This document shows, piece after piece, positions 33,348 to 42,900 of a stretch of DNA of 64,000 nucleotides. This DNA is from Pseudomonas trivialis (GTDB lineage Bacteria > Pseudomonadota > Gammaproteobacteria > Pseudomonadales > Pseudomonadaceae), in contig NZ_JYLK01000016.1 of NCBI RefSeq assembly GCF_001439805.1, positions 91,392 through 155,391 of the forward strand, written 5' to 3'. The position numbers and the translations under genes are program-made. Position 1 is the stretch's first letter; each line of letters opens with the position of its first letter. The notes below the pieces were generated by a model. That model saw only the letters and a program-made list of their open reading frames with translations, searched no databases and was not told the DNA's origin.

Positions 33348-34562
33348 ATGAGCGAGAGTGTGTTTGCCGATCGCATCGTGCAGAACCTGCTCGACACCGA
33401 CTTCTACAAGCTGACCATGATGCAGGCGGTGCTGCACAACTACCCGAACGTGGAAGTTGAATGGGAGTTTCGTTGCCGTAACAGCGAGGACCTGCGTCCG
33501 TACCTGGCAGAGATCCGCTACCAGATCGAGCGTCTCGCCGAGCTGAGCCTGAGCCCCGACCAATTGGGTTTCCTGGAACGCATCAGCTTCATGAAGCCGG
33601 ACTTTTTGCGCTTCCTCGGGCTGTTTCGCTTCAACCTGCGCTACGTGCAGACCGGTATCGAAAACGGCGAGCTGTTTATCCGCCTGCGCGGGCCGTGGCT
33701 GCATGTGATCCTGTTTGAAGTGCCGATGCTGGCGATTGTCAGCGAAGTGCGTAACCGCTACCGCTACCAGAGCGTGATCCTCGAACAGGCGCGCGAGCAG
33801 CTGTATCGCAAGTTCGACTGGCTGACCGCCCATGCGAGCAGCGAGGAGCTGGCGGAGCTGCAAGTGGCGGATTTCGGCACGCGCCGACGCTTTTCCTACC
33901 GCGTGCAGGAAGAAGTGGTGAGCGTGCTCAAGCACGATTTCCCCGGGCGCTTCGTGGGCACCAGCAACGTGCACCTGGCCCGCGAATTCGACATGAAGCC
34001 GCTGGGCACCATGGCCCACGAGTGGATCATGGCCCACCAGCAACTCGGCCCGCGCCTGATCGACAGCCAGATCGCCGCGCTCGACTGCTGGGTGCGCGAA
34101 TACCGGGGCCTGCTCGGCATCGCCCTGACCGACTGCATCACCACCGACGCGTTCCTCGGCGACTTCGATCTGTACTTCGCCAAGCTGTTCGACGGCCTGC
34201 GCCACGACTCCGGCGACCCGGTGCAATGGGCTGAAAAAGCCATCGCCCACTATCACAAACTGGGCATCGAGCCGATGAGCAAGACCCTGGTGTTCTCCGA
34301 CAGCCTGACGTTGCCCAAGGCGCTGGAGATATTCCGTGCGCTGCGCGGTCGCATCAATGTGAGCTTTGGGATCGGCACCAACCTGACCTGCGACATTCCA
34401 GGGGTGGAGCCGATGAGCATCGTGCTTAAAATGACTGCCTGCAATGGCCAGCCCGTCGCGAAGATTTCCGATGAAGCGGGCAAGACCCACTGCACCGACC
34501 CCAATTTCGTCGCCTATTTGCGTCACGTTTTTAAAGTACCTGCCCTATCCAGCAAGGAGTGA
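33348..34562 (+). CDS. pncB: Nicotinate phosphoribosyltransferase PncB
   Basis: 404 residues. N-terminal family sequence NLLDTDFYKLTMMQAVLHNYP and the active-site segment GTMAHEWIMAHQQ with the histidine that is phosphorylated in PncB are present, as is the phosphate-binding region near SFGIGTNLTCDIPG. It catalyses nicotinate + PRPP (ATP-stimulated) to nicotinate mononucleotide in the Preiss-Handler salvage pathway. The start MSESVFADRIVQ at 33348 is the family-typical one; the frame is open upstream through REP sequence. nadE begins 3 bases after the stop, so the two form an NAD operon. Confidence 0.94.
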   Translation: MSESVFADRIVQNLLDTDFYKLTMMQAVLHNYPNVEVEWEFRCRNSEDLRPYLAEIRYQIERLAELSLSPDQLGFLERISFMKPDFLRFLGLFRFNLRYVQTGIENGELFIRLRGPWLHVILFEVPMLAIVSEVRNRYRYQSVILEQAREQLYRKFDWLTAHASSEELAELQVADFGTRRRFSYRVQEEVVSVLKHDFPGRFVGTSNVHLAREFDMKPLGTMAHEWIMAHQQLGPRLIDSQIAALDCWVREYRGLLGIALTDCITTDAFLGDFDLYFAKLFDGLRHDSGDPVQWAEKAIAHYHKLGIEPMSKTLVFSDSLTLPKALEIFRALRGRINVSFGIGTNLTCDIPGVEPMSIVLKMTACNGQPVAKISDEAGKTHCTDPNFVAYLRHVFKVPALSSKE

Positions 34563-34565
34563 ACC

Positions 34566-35393
34566 ATGCAAGCCGTACAGCGTGAAATTGCGCAGCAGCT
34601 CAAGGTCCAGGCGCCGTTCAACGACCAGGCAGCCCTTGAGGCCGAAGTGGTCAGGCGCATAACGTTTATCCAGGACTGCCTGCGCAATTCCGGACTCAAG
34701 GCCCTGGTGCTGGGCATCAGCGGCGGCGTCGACTCCCTCACTGCGGGCCTTTTGGCCCAGCGCGCGATGCAGGAACTGCGCGCCAGCAGCGGCGACGAGG
34801 CCTATCGCTTTATCGCGGTGCGCCTGCCCTACGAAACCCAGTTCGACGAACTCGATGCCCAGGCTTCGGTCGACTTCATCAACCCGCACGAGCGCCACAC
34901 CGTGAACATCGGCCCGGCGGTGAAAGCCCTGGCCACTGAAGTGTCGGCGTTTGAAGACAAGCCCGCCGCGTCCCGCGATTTTGTGCTGGGCAACACCAAA
35001 GCGCGCATGCGCATGGTGGCGCAGTACACCATCGCCGGTGCGGCCGGTGGCCTGGTGATCGGCACTGACCATGCGGCGGAAGCGGTGATGGGGTTCTTCA
35101 CCAAGTTCGGCGATGGCGCCTGCGACCTGGCCCCCTTGAGCGGGTTGGTGAAAAACCAGGTGCGCGCGATTGCGCGTTATTTTGGCGCGCCGGAGTCGCT
35201 GGTCGAGAAAGTGCCGACGGCGGACCTGGAAGACTTGTCGCCGGGCAAGCCGGATGAAGCGTCACATGGCGTGACCTATGCCGAAATCGATGCGTTCCTG
35301 CACGGTGAGCCGGTGCGCGAAGAGGCGTTCCGGATTATCTGCGAGACGTATCGCAAGACCGAGCACAAGCGAGTGATGCCGTTTGCGCCGTGA
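34566..35393 (+). CDS. nadE: NH3-dependent NAD+ synthetase NadE
   Basis: 275 residues, the single-domain ammonia-dependent type with no glutaminase domain. The ATP-pyrophosphatase P-loop LGISGGVDSLTAGLL is near residue 48, and typical downstream segments are FVLGNTKARMRMVAQY, VIGTDHAAEAVMGFFTKFGDG and PTADLEDLSPGKPDE. It converts deamido-NAD to NAD, the last step after the PncB/NadD route. AAGGAG precedes the ATG, and the gene lies 3 bases after pncB. Confidence 0.95.
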   Translation: MQAVQREIAQQLKVQAPFNDQAALEAEVVRRITFIQDCLRNSGLKALVLGISGGVDSLTAGLLAQRAMQELRASSGDEAYRFIAVRLPYETQFDELDAQASVDFINPHERHTVNIGPAVKALATEVSAFEDKPAASRDFVLGNTKARMRMVAQYTIAGAAGGLVIGTDHAAEAVMGFFTKFGDGACDLAPLSGLVKNQVRAIARYFGAPESLVEKVPTADLEDLSPGKPDEASHGVTYAEIDAFLHGEPVREEAFRIICETYRKTEHKRVMPFAP

Positions 35394-35428
35394 GGCAGGT
35401 CAGAAAGTGTCGTGTTGATTGCTGAACG

Positions 35429-35515
35429 GCTATCGGGAGCAAGCCCCCTCCCACATTTGCCCGCATTCCCATGTTGGAACCCGGTCAAGTATGGGAGGGG
35501 GCTTGCTCCCGATAA
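35429..35515. repeat. REPIN
   Basis: GCTATCGGGAGCAAGCCCCC from 35429 (REP arm) and the inverse ATGGGAGGGGGCTTGCTCCC ending near 35515, spaced by ~40 bases, between nadE and the convergent azurin gene. Confidence 0.88.
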
Positions 35516-35529
35516 ACGATAACGCGGCC

Positions 35530-35976
35530 CTACTTGAGCAGCACCTTGCCCTTCATCATCGAGTTATGCCCCGGGAACGAGCAGAAGAACGCGTAGTCGG
35601 TACCCTCAGCCAGCTTGGACACATCGAAGGTCACCGAGTCTTTTTCACCCGCGCCGATAAGCTTGGTGTGCGCGATAATGCGCGGGTCGCCTTCCTTGAG
35701 GTAGCCGTTGTCGATACCGACTGCCATGCCTTCGCTGGCAACGGCCGGCATATCGGCCTGGGTGGTCAGCACCCAGTTATGCCCCATGACTTGCTTTGGC
35801 AAGTTGCCCGAATGTTCCAGGTTCACCGTGAAGGTCTTGCAGCTTTTGTCGATGGTGATTTCCTTGGTGTTGAAGGACATCTGATCGGTGGAATCAACAG
35901 TGACCGCGCACTCTGCTGCGAGCAATTGGCCGCTGGCCAGTGTCAGCAGGGAAACAGCAACGATTTTGGCAAACAT
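35530..35976 (-). CDS. azu: Azurin
   Basis: 148-residue precursor of the periplasmic blue-copper protein. The signal peptide ends at QLLA, giving a mature protein beginning AECAVTVDSTDQMSFNTKEI. The copper ligands can be read directly: the glycine and histidine in VMGHNWVL, then cysteine, histidine and methionine in CSFPGHNSMMKG. The Cys pair of the disulphide (AEC and KSC) is present. Azurin shuttles electrons in the periplasm, for example to nitrite reductase or peroxidases. The start at 35976 follows GGAGATTCAC; the upstream MEIH extension lacks a site. I saw no clear ANR box upstream. Confidence 0.97.
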   Translation of the reverse strand: MFAKIVAVSLLTLASGQLLAAECAVTVDSTDQMSFNTKEITIDKSCKTFTVNLEHSGNLPKQVMGHNWVLTTQADMPAVASEGMAVGIDNGYLKEGDPRIIAHTKLIGAGEKDSVTFDVSKLAEGTDYAFFCSFPGHNSMMKGKVLLK

Positions 35977-36197
35977 GTGAATCTCCATGGCAAGTTTTTA
36001 AAACGCGTAATAGGCAAAAGGTGCCTCAGACAGGCTCGAATTCTTATGATCTGCACCGGCAGATTGTATACAACTTTAGGCTATCAGACTGATCAGCACA
36101 ATCTGCCAGCCGCCAACCGCGCCGCTAAGCTGCTACCATAGCGACCCAAAGGCAGCTGCGCGCCGCCCCCCTCACCTTCGACCCTAGAGGATCGCCC

Positions 36198-36380
36198 ATG
36201 GCCAAACCTAATTACTCCTTCGCCAAACGTCAGAGAGACTTGGCCAAGGAACAGAAGAAAGAGGAAAAACTGCAACGCAAGAAAGCCGCTGCAGATGAAG
36301 AAGCCGGCGGCGTCAACCCGGATGCAGATGCTGAAGTAACGAGCGACGAGAGCGAAACACCAAAAGATCCGGCTGAATAA
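36198..36380 (+). CDS. Small highly charged conserved protein
   Basis: 60 residues of unknown function. The N-terminal half is basic (MAKPNYSFAKRQRDLAKEQK then KKEEKLQRKK), the C-terminal half acidic (DADAEVTSDESETPKDPAE), and it lacks aromatic and hydrophobic residues beyond the first eight. It is probably disordered or a single helix. A gene for such a protein sits beside azurin in P. aeruginosa (PA4924 region, as I recall). AGAGGATCGCCC precedes the ATG. Genes annotated in other proteobacteria with this MAKPNYSFAKRQR start are of unknown role. Confidence 0.8.
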   Translation: MAKPNYSFAKRQRDLAKEQKKEEKLQRKKAAADEEAGGVNPDADAEVTSDESETPKDPAE

Positions 36381-36392
36381 GTATTCCCCACG

Positions 36393-36416
36393 CTGTGGCA
36401 AGCGTGCTTGCCACAG
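36393..36416. terminator. Hairpin between convergent genes
   Basis: CTGTGGCAAGC-GT-GCTTGCCACAG, an 11-bp perfect stem exactly between the stop of the small charged protein gene and that of the convergent transglutaminase gene. It may be a REP variant serving as a bidirectional terminator, though T runs are absent. Confidence 0.55.
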
Positions 36417-37307
36417 TTATTCCAGCGGCATCACCGTCACCCGCACCTCCGGGTCATGGCTCCCCCCTCCCAGAATCACCCCCCGCAACGGCGACACATC
36501 GGAGAAATCCCGGCCCCAGGCCAGGGTGATGTGCTCCAGTGCCGGCTGCACGTTATTCGTCGGATCAAAATCGACCCACCCCGACACCGGGCAAAACACC
36601 GAAACCCACGCGTGGGACGCGTCGGCGCCGATCAGCCGTGGCTGGCCGGGCGGCGGCTGGGTGAGCAGGTAGCCGCTGATATAGCGCGCCGGCAGACCGC
36701 GCGAGCGCAGGCAAGCGAGCATCAGGTGGGCGAAGTCCTGGCACACGCCGCGTCGACGCTCCAGCACTTCCACCAGCGGCGTGGCCACCTGGGTGGCCTC
36801 GGCATCGAAGGTGAACTCGCTGAAGATCTTTTCCATCAACGCCTGTGCGCCCACCAGCAATGGCGCGCCGGGCGGGAAACAGCTGGCGGAGAACTCGACG
36901 AAGGTTTGTTTGAGGTGCACGTAGGGCGATTCGAACCGGTAGCGACAGGCTTCGATCCGCTGCGGCGACAGCGGTTGGCTGCTGTAGGCCAGGCTGTCAC
37001 GGGTGAGGTCCCAGGCCGGCGACTGCCGAAAATCCAGCGCCGGCCGCGCCAGCACTTCCACGCTCAGGCTGGCATTGACCAGCAATTCATCGTGAGGCCG
37101 CTCGAACGCCAGGCGGGTGATGGGGTTGCCGAACACGTCCAGTTCATCGCGCCGCGAAGACGGCTCGGGGCTGATGTCCAGTTGCTGCGAGCTGCAACGC
37201 TGCCAGGCGCAGGGCCGAGGCCACAGGTGGGCCAACTGCTGGGCCAGGGACACCGGGCTGTCGTAGTGGTAATGGGTAGCGTGAAAAATCTGATAGCGCG
37301 CGCTCAT
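36417..37307 (-). CDS. Transglutaminase-like protein
   Basis: 296 residues. The N-terminal bacterial transglutaminase-like domain starts MSARYQIFHATHYHYDSPVSLAQQ. The catalytic triad is readable: cysteine in RRGVCQDFAHL, histidine in ADASHAWVSVF and aspartate in VDFDPTNN. Such proteins may be cysteine peptidases or amide-bond transferases; predicted roles here are in processing a peptide made by the adjacent ATP-grasp protein. The start overlaps the upstream stop by one base (TAATG), so it is coupled to the ATP-grasp/alpha-E gene. Confidence 0.88.
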   Translation of the reverse strand: MSARYQIFHATHYHYDSPVSLAQQLAHLWPRPCAWQRCSSQQLDISPEPSSRRDELDVFGNPITRLAFERPHDELLVNASLSVEVLARPALDFRQSPAWDLTRDSLAYSSQPLSPQRIEACRYRFESPYVHLKQTFVEFSASCFPPGAPLLVGAQALMEKIFSEFTFDAEATQVATPLVEVLERRRGVCQDFAHLMLACLRSRGLPARYISGYLLTQPPPGQPRLIGADASHAWVSVFCPVSGWVDFDPTNNVQPALEHITLAWGRDFSDVSPLRGVILGGGSHDPEVRVTVMPLE

Positions 37308-39793
37308 TACACCGACACCGTTTGCTGGCTGACATCATCCACATGGGCAAAATGGCGCAGGGCCAGGCGATCCGAGACTTGCCCACTCTCATCGGCGACC
37401 GCCTGCAACAGGTCGGCCAGACCGTTCAGTGCGGCGCGCACGCCGGGTTCGCCGAACAGCGGGTTCTCCAGGCACGCCAGGTCGAAACGCGACAGACGCT
37501 CCACCAACGGCGCGAGGCCGGTTTCGCGCGGCACGCCGAAGTCATCGTTCAAGCGGCGCAAGGTGCGATTCACCAGTTTGAGCTGGAACAGCACCGCATG
37601 GGGGTTCTGCTCATCGAGCAGCAACAGGTCGAGCACAGGAATCAATTGCGGCACCGCCAGGTAGCGCGAGCGGTAAGTGATGCTGCTGTTGCCCAGCTCC
37701 AGCAACCACTCAAGCCCGGCCTGATCGAACACCGCCACGCCGCGCAGGAACGCCGCCAGGCTGCTGCTCAGAAACTGCAGGCGCTCGATGCGCCGCCCCA
37801 TCATCAGAAAGCGCCAGCCTTCGTCGCGGGTCATGTCGTCCAGGGCAAAGCCGGACAGCGCCGCCAGGGACATCACCAGGCGGTTGAGGAAGTCCAGCAA
37901 CTCGCCAACATCCGCGGCGTCGCGTTCCAGCGCCATGGCTTCGCGCTGCAGCTCCACCAGCGCCTGCCAGTTTTCGCGGGACAACTTGCCGCGCACCTGG
38001 GACGCCGCCCACTGCAAGCGTTGCAGGTTGGCGCGCAGGCTCGACGGCCAGTCATCTCCCAGCAAGGCCGCGAGCAGGCGCTCCGGCAACTCGCCCTCCT
38101 CCGGCAGCAGGCGCAGGTTTTCTCCCAGCTCCACCGCCGCCTGCAAGGCCAGCGGGTCGTCACCGTCGACATAGCGCGCGAGCACGATACGCAACCAGCG
38201 CGCGCTGTTATCGCAGCGCTCGCAATAGCGGCCGAACCAGAACAGGTTCTCCACCACTCGCGAAGGCAAATAAGGGTCCCGGCGCACCAGGTCATGGGCG
38301 CCAATCGTGCGTTGTGCGCGCCACAGCTCGCCACCGGCGGCGCGCTCGCCGAGCACCCAGGTGTCCTTGCTCGCGCCGCCGCGCTGCATCGACACCACTT
38401 CGGCGTCGGCATCGGCCGCCACGCGGGTAAGGCCGCCGGGCAGCACGCGATAACCGTCTTCGCTGGCCACGGCGTACACGCGCATGCCGATGGCGCGGTG
38501 TTGCAGGTGGTCGTCGACGGTGTGCCACACCGGCGCCTGGGACAATTGCGCCAGCTCCTGGGCGACGTAGGCGTAGGGCCGCGCGCGCATGCGCTCGGCC
38601 AGGGCCTGGCGTTGTTCGGGGTTGAGGTCGCGGCCGAATACCGGGGCGAAACTCTGCGAGGGAAACGCCGGCTTGATCAGCAACTCGGGCAGTTTCTCCA
38701 GGGCCTGGGCCAGCACCGGCGCCTCGCCGCACCACCAGGTGGCAATCGACGGCAGGATCAGTGTTTCGCCGAACAGGAACTCGTTGATCTTCGGCAAAAA
38801 GCCGAGCAGCCCCGGAGACTCCAGCACGCCGCTGCCCAGGGCATTGGCCACCAGCACATTGCCCTGACGCACGGCGTCGAGCAGGCCGGGGACGCCGAGG
38901 GCCGAGTCGGTGCGCAGCTCCAGCGGGTCGCAGAAGTCATCGTCCAGGCGGCGCATGATCGCGTGCACCCGGCGCAGGCCGCTGAGGGTCTTGAGAAACA
39001 CGGTGCTGTCGCGCACCGTCAGGTCGCCGCCTTCCACCAGCGGGTAGCCGAGCTGGCGGGCCAGGTACAGGTGTTCGAAATAGCTTTCGTTGAAGCGCCC
39101 CGGGGTGAGCAGCACGATCAATGGCGGCTGGTTGTCGCTCGGTGCCTGGCGCGCCAGGGTTTCCTGGAGCGTGCGAAAAAAACCGGTGAGGTGCTGCACT
39201 TGCAGGTCGCGGTACAGGTCCGGGAAGGCGCGGGACACGATGGTGCGGTTTTCCAGGGCGTAGCCGGCGCCCGAGGGGGCCTGGGTGCGGTCGGCCGTCA
39301 CCCACCAGCGACCATCCGGCGTACGCGCCAGGTCCACGGCGTACAGGTGCAGGAACGCGCCGTCCGGCGGCTGGATGCCCTGGCACGGCCACAGGAAGTT
39401 GTTATGCCCGAACACCAGCTCGGCCGGCAGCAGGCCTTCGGCGATCAGGCGTTGCGGGCCGTACAGGTCGGCGAGCACGGCATTGAGCAGGCGCGCACGC
39501 TGGGCGATACCGGCCGCCAGGTGCTGCCATTCATCGGCGGCCAGCACATGGGGCAGCAGGTCCAGCTCCCACGGGCGGTCGGCGCCCTTGGGGTCGGCGT
39601 AGACGTTGTAGGTCACGCCGTTTTCCTGGATCTGCCGGGTGAGCAGCGCCTGACGCTGGGCCAACTGGTTGGGCGTGCTGCGTTGCAGGTGGTCGAGCAG
39701 GCGCCGCCAATGGGCACGCACGGCACCGCTGTCATCCAGCAGTTCGTGGTAAGTGCCCGCGGTCAGCGGGTAACGGTCGAGCAAATCGGACAT
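37307..39793 (-). CDS. Circularly permuted ATP-grasp / alpha-E fusion protein
   Basis: 828 residues. Residues ~1-500 form a circularly permuted ATP-grasp domain (DUF404/DUF407 type) with segments such as GVTYNVYADPKGADRPWELD, ENRTIVSRAFPD, LTPGRFNESYFEHLYLARQL and VANALGSGVLESPGLLGFLP. Residues ~505-828 are the alpha-E (DUF403) helical domain, beginning LPSRVVENLFWFGRYCERCD. These two are often separate genes; here they are fused. ATP-grasp enzymes ligate carboxylates to amines or thiols, and the family was predicted from gene clusters to make a short peptide or modified amino-acid tag. Substrate and product are unknown. It lies downstream of the DUF2126 gene, with a REPIN between, and is coupled to the transglutaminase gene. 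Confidence 0.88.
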   Translation of the reverse strand: MSDLLDRYPLTAGTYHELLDDSGAVRAHWRRLLDHLQRSTPNQLAQRQALLTRQIQENGVTYNVYADPKGADRPWELDLLPHVLAADEWQHLAAGIAQRARLLNAVLADLYGPQRLIAEGLLPAELVFGHNNFLWPCQGIQPPDGAFLHLYAVDLARTPDGRWWVTADRTQAPSGAGYALENRTIVSRAFPDLYRDLQVQHLTGFFRTLQETLARQAPSDNQPPLIVLLTPGRFNESYFEHLYLARQLGYPLVEGGDLTVRDSTVFLKTLSGLRRVHAIMRRLDDDFCDPLELRTDSALGVPGLLDAVRQGNVLVANALGSGVLESPGLLGFLPKINEFLFGETLILPSIATWWCGEAPVLAQALEKLPELLIKPAFPSQSFAPVFGRDLNPEQRQALAERMRARPYAYVAQELAQLSQAPVWHTVDDHLQHRAIGMRVYAVASEDGYRVLPGGLTRVAADADAEVVSMQRGGASKDTWVLGERAAGGELWRAQRTIGAHDLVRRDPYLPSRVVENLFWFGRYCERCDNSARWLRIVLARYVDGDDPLALQAAVELGENLRLLPEEGELPERLLAALLGDDWPSSLRANLQRLQWAASQVRGKLSRENWQALVELQREAMALERDAADVGELLDFLNRLVMSLAALSGFALDDMTRDEGWRFLMMGRRIERLQFLSSSLAAFLRGVAVFDQAGLEWLLELGNSSITYRSRYLAVPQLIPVLDLLLLDEQNPHAVLFQLKLVNRTLRRLNDDFGVPRETGLAPLVERLSRFDLACLENPLFGEPGVRAALNGLADLLQAVADESGQVSDRLALRHFAHVDDVSQQTVSV

Positions 39794-39849
39794 GGAACGC
39801 TCGGCAGGGCAAAGGGGGGTCAGTGTAATTCAAACTTGCCGCAATCCAA

Positions 39850-39938
39850 TGTGGGAGGGGGCTTGCTCCCGATGGCGGCGGATCAGTCATTTATGTATCG
39901 GCTGATGTACCGCGATCGGGAGCAAGCCCCCTCCCACA
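39850..39938. repeat. REPIN inside the transglutaminase cluster
   Basis: TGTGGGAGGGGGCTTGCTCC at 39850 and the inverse ending AGCAAGCCCCCTCCCACA at 39938, spaced by ~40 bases, in the 158-base gap between the DUF2126 and ATP-grasp genes. Confidence 0.9.
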
Positions 39939-39951
39939 GGTTGAACTGCAT

Positions 39952-42900
39952 TCAGTCATTTTTATGGGGGAAGCGGCGCAGATCCAACGTCATCGGCAAT
40001 TCATCGTTGAGCACCACAGTGGGCACCGTGAGCTTTCCAGGGCTGTGCCCCAAGCGGAAAAACCGCGCCATGCGCCGGCTCTCGGCCTCATTGGCATTCA
40101 CCGGCAGGCTGTCGTAGTTGCGCCCGCCCGGATGGGCGACGTGGTACTGGCAACCGCCCAGCGAGCGTTGCATCCAGGTGTCGAGCAGGTCGAATACCAG
40201 CGGCGCGTGCACCGCGATGGTCGGTTGCAGGCAGTTGGCCGGTTGCCAGGCGCGGTATCGCACGCCGGCGACGAACTCGCCGACGCGGCCGGTGGGCTGC
40301 AGCGGCACGGGAATGCCGTTGCAGGTCAGCAGGTAGCGCTGCGGCGCCAGGCCGGTCAACTTCACTTGCAGGCGTTCCAGCGACGAATCCACATAACGCA
40401 CCGTACCGCCCACCGCGCCCTCCTCGCCCAGCACATGCCAGGGCTCCAGCGCCTGGCGCAGTTCCAGCTCAATGCCGCTGACGGCGTAGTCGCCGACTTT
40501 GGGGAAACGGAACTCCAGATGCGCGGCAAACCACTCGGTGCGCAGCGGGTAACCGGCGGTATTGAGCTCGTCGATCACGTCGGCAAAATCCTGCGCGATA
40601 ACATGCGGCAACAGGAAGCGGTCATGCAGCTCGGTGCCCCAGCGCGCCAGTTTCGCCGGTGCGTAAGGCTCACGCCAGAAACGCGCGACCAGGGCGCGCA
40701 GCAGCAATTGCTGGGTCAGGCTCATGCGCGCATGGGGCGGCATCTCGAACGCGCGCAGCTCCAGCAGGCCCAGGCGCCCGGTGGCGCCGTCCGGAGAGTA
40801 GAGTTTGTCGATGCAGAACTCGGCGCGGTGGGTGTTGCCCGTCACATCGATCAGCAGGTTGCGCAGCAGACGGTCGACCAGCCACGGCGGGCATTCTTCG
40901 CCCGGTTCGGGCATTTGCGCAAAGGCGATTTCCAGCTCATACAACGCGTCGTTGCGCGCTTCGTCCACCCGTGGCGCCTGGGAGGTCGGGCCGATGAACA
41001 GCCCGGAAAACAGGTACGACAACGACGGGTGATTGTGCCAATAGCTGATCAGGCTGCGCAGCAGGTCGGGCCGGCGCAGGAATGGCGAGTCCTTGGGTGT
41101 CGCACCGCCGAGCACGAAGTGGTTGCCGCCACCGGTGCCGGTGTGGCGCCCGTCGATCATGAACTTTTCCGTGGTCAGGCGGGTTTGCCGCGCCTCTTCA
41201 TAGAGGAATTCGGTGCGCTCCACCAACTCGTTCCAGGTGGCGGACGGCTGTACGTTGACCTCGATCACCCCTGGATCGGGTGTGACGCGGAAGTTGCTCA
41301 GGCGCGTATCGGCCGGCGGCTCGTAACCTTCGAGCAGCACCGGACACTGCAACTCCTCGGCGGTGGCTTCGATGGCGGCCACCAGTTCCAGGTAATCCTC
41401 GACCCGTTCCAGCGGCGGCATGAACAGGTACAGCCGCCCTTCCCGGGCTTCGGCGCACAGCGCGGTGCGGGTCAACCAGTCGGCGGACTCGTCCACCTCG
41501 GGCACGCGCTCATCGCTTGGCGCAGGTTCGCCGTGATGGTGCAGTTGGGCGGTGGTGGGTAACGCCGGCAGATCCTGATTGGGATCGGTGGGGTGCACAA
41601 ACGGGTACTCGGCTGCCGTCACCCAGGGTTGCGAGGCCAGCGGCAGGCGGTAACCCAATGGCGAATCACCCGGCACCAGGCGGCAGTGGTTGTCGCGCAG
41701 GTACCAGCGCCCGCTCTGCCAGCGATCATTGGCGGCGGTGCGCGCCAGCGGCAGTACCTGCCCGATGACTTTATCCAGACCTTGGGCGAACACCTTGCGC
41801 AAGCGTTCGCGTTCCAGCTCGTCGCTCAAGCGCGGGTCCTGGGCGGTGACGTTCTGCGGCAGCGCCCCTTCACGCCACAGGTAGTAGAAGTTGTCTTCGA
41901 AGGCCGGAAACACAAAGCGCGCCGGCAATTTCAGGCGTTCGGCCACACTGGCCAGAAAGCGCCCGGCCGTCTCGCCATCGGCGCCATAGTCCTGCTGCTC
42001 ATCGGCGATCAGCGCGCTGTTGTGCCAGATCGGCACGCCATCGCGGCGCCAGTAACAATTGAGCGACCAGCGCGGCAATTGCTCGCCGGGGTACCACTTG
42101 CCCTGACCGAAGTGCACCAGGCCCTGGGGCGCATAGTGCCGGCGCATGCGCTGGAACAGCTCGGCGGACAGGCGCCGTTTGTCCGGGCCCAGGGCGGCGG
42201 TATTCCACTCGGCGCCGTCGGGGTCGTCGATGGACACGAAGGTTGGCTCACCGCCCATGGTCAGGCGCACGTCGTGCTTGAGCAGGTCGCTATCGATCTG
42301 TTGGCCCAGGGCCTGGATCTCCTGCCACTGCGCTTCGGTGTAGGGTTTGGTCACCCGCGGGGCTTCCCAGATTCGTTCCACCGACATTTCGTGGGTGAAT
42401 TCGCAGCCGCACGGTTCCACCAGGCCACTGATCGGCGCGGCAGACGATGGATCGGGACTGCAGGCCAAGGGGATGTGGCCTTCACCGGCGAACAGGCCGG
42501 ACGTCGCATCCAGGCCGATCCAGCCGGCGCCGGGCAGATACACCTCGCACCAGGCGTGCAGGTCGGTGAAGTCCACCTCGGTGCCGGACGGGCCGTCGAG
42601 GGCTTTGACGTCCGCGGTGAGCTGGATCAGGTAGCCGGACACAAAGCGGGCGGCCAGCCCCAGGTTGCGCAGCAATTGCACCAGCAGCCAGGCCGAATCG
42701 CGGCAGGAGCCGGAGGCGTTCTGCAGGGTGAATTCCGGGGTCTGCACGCCCGGTTCCATGCGAATCAGGTAACCGATATCGGCGGCCAGGCGCTGGTTGA
42801 GACCCACCAGAAAATCCACCGCCGGCAAGGGCGTGCGGTCGATGCCGGCCAGGTAGGCGGCAAACGTGGGCGTCAGCGGCAGGGTTTCCAGGTACGGCGC

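Noticed and set aside
36001..36197. Possible ANR/FNR box upstream of azurin
   Set aside because: I looked for TTGAT-N4-ATCAA and found no convincing match.
37322..40117. 931-residue open frame on the plus strand
   Set aside because: It is antisense to the ATP-grasp/alpha-E gene; its composition (Gln/Arg/His/Ala-rich, no domain) is that of a shadow frame in high-GC DNA.
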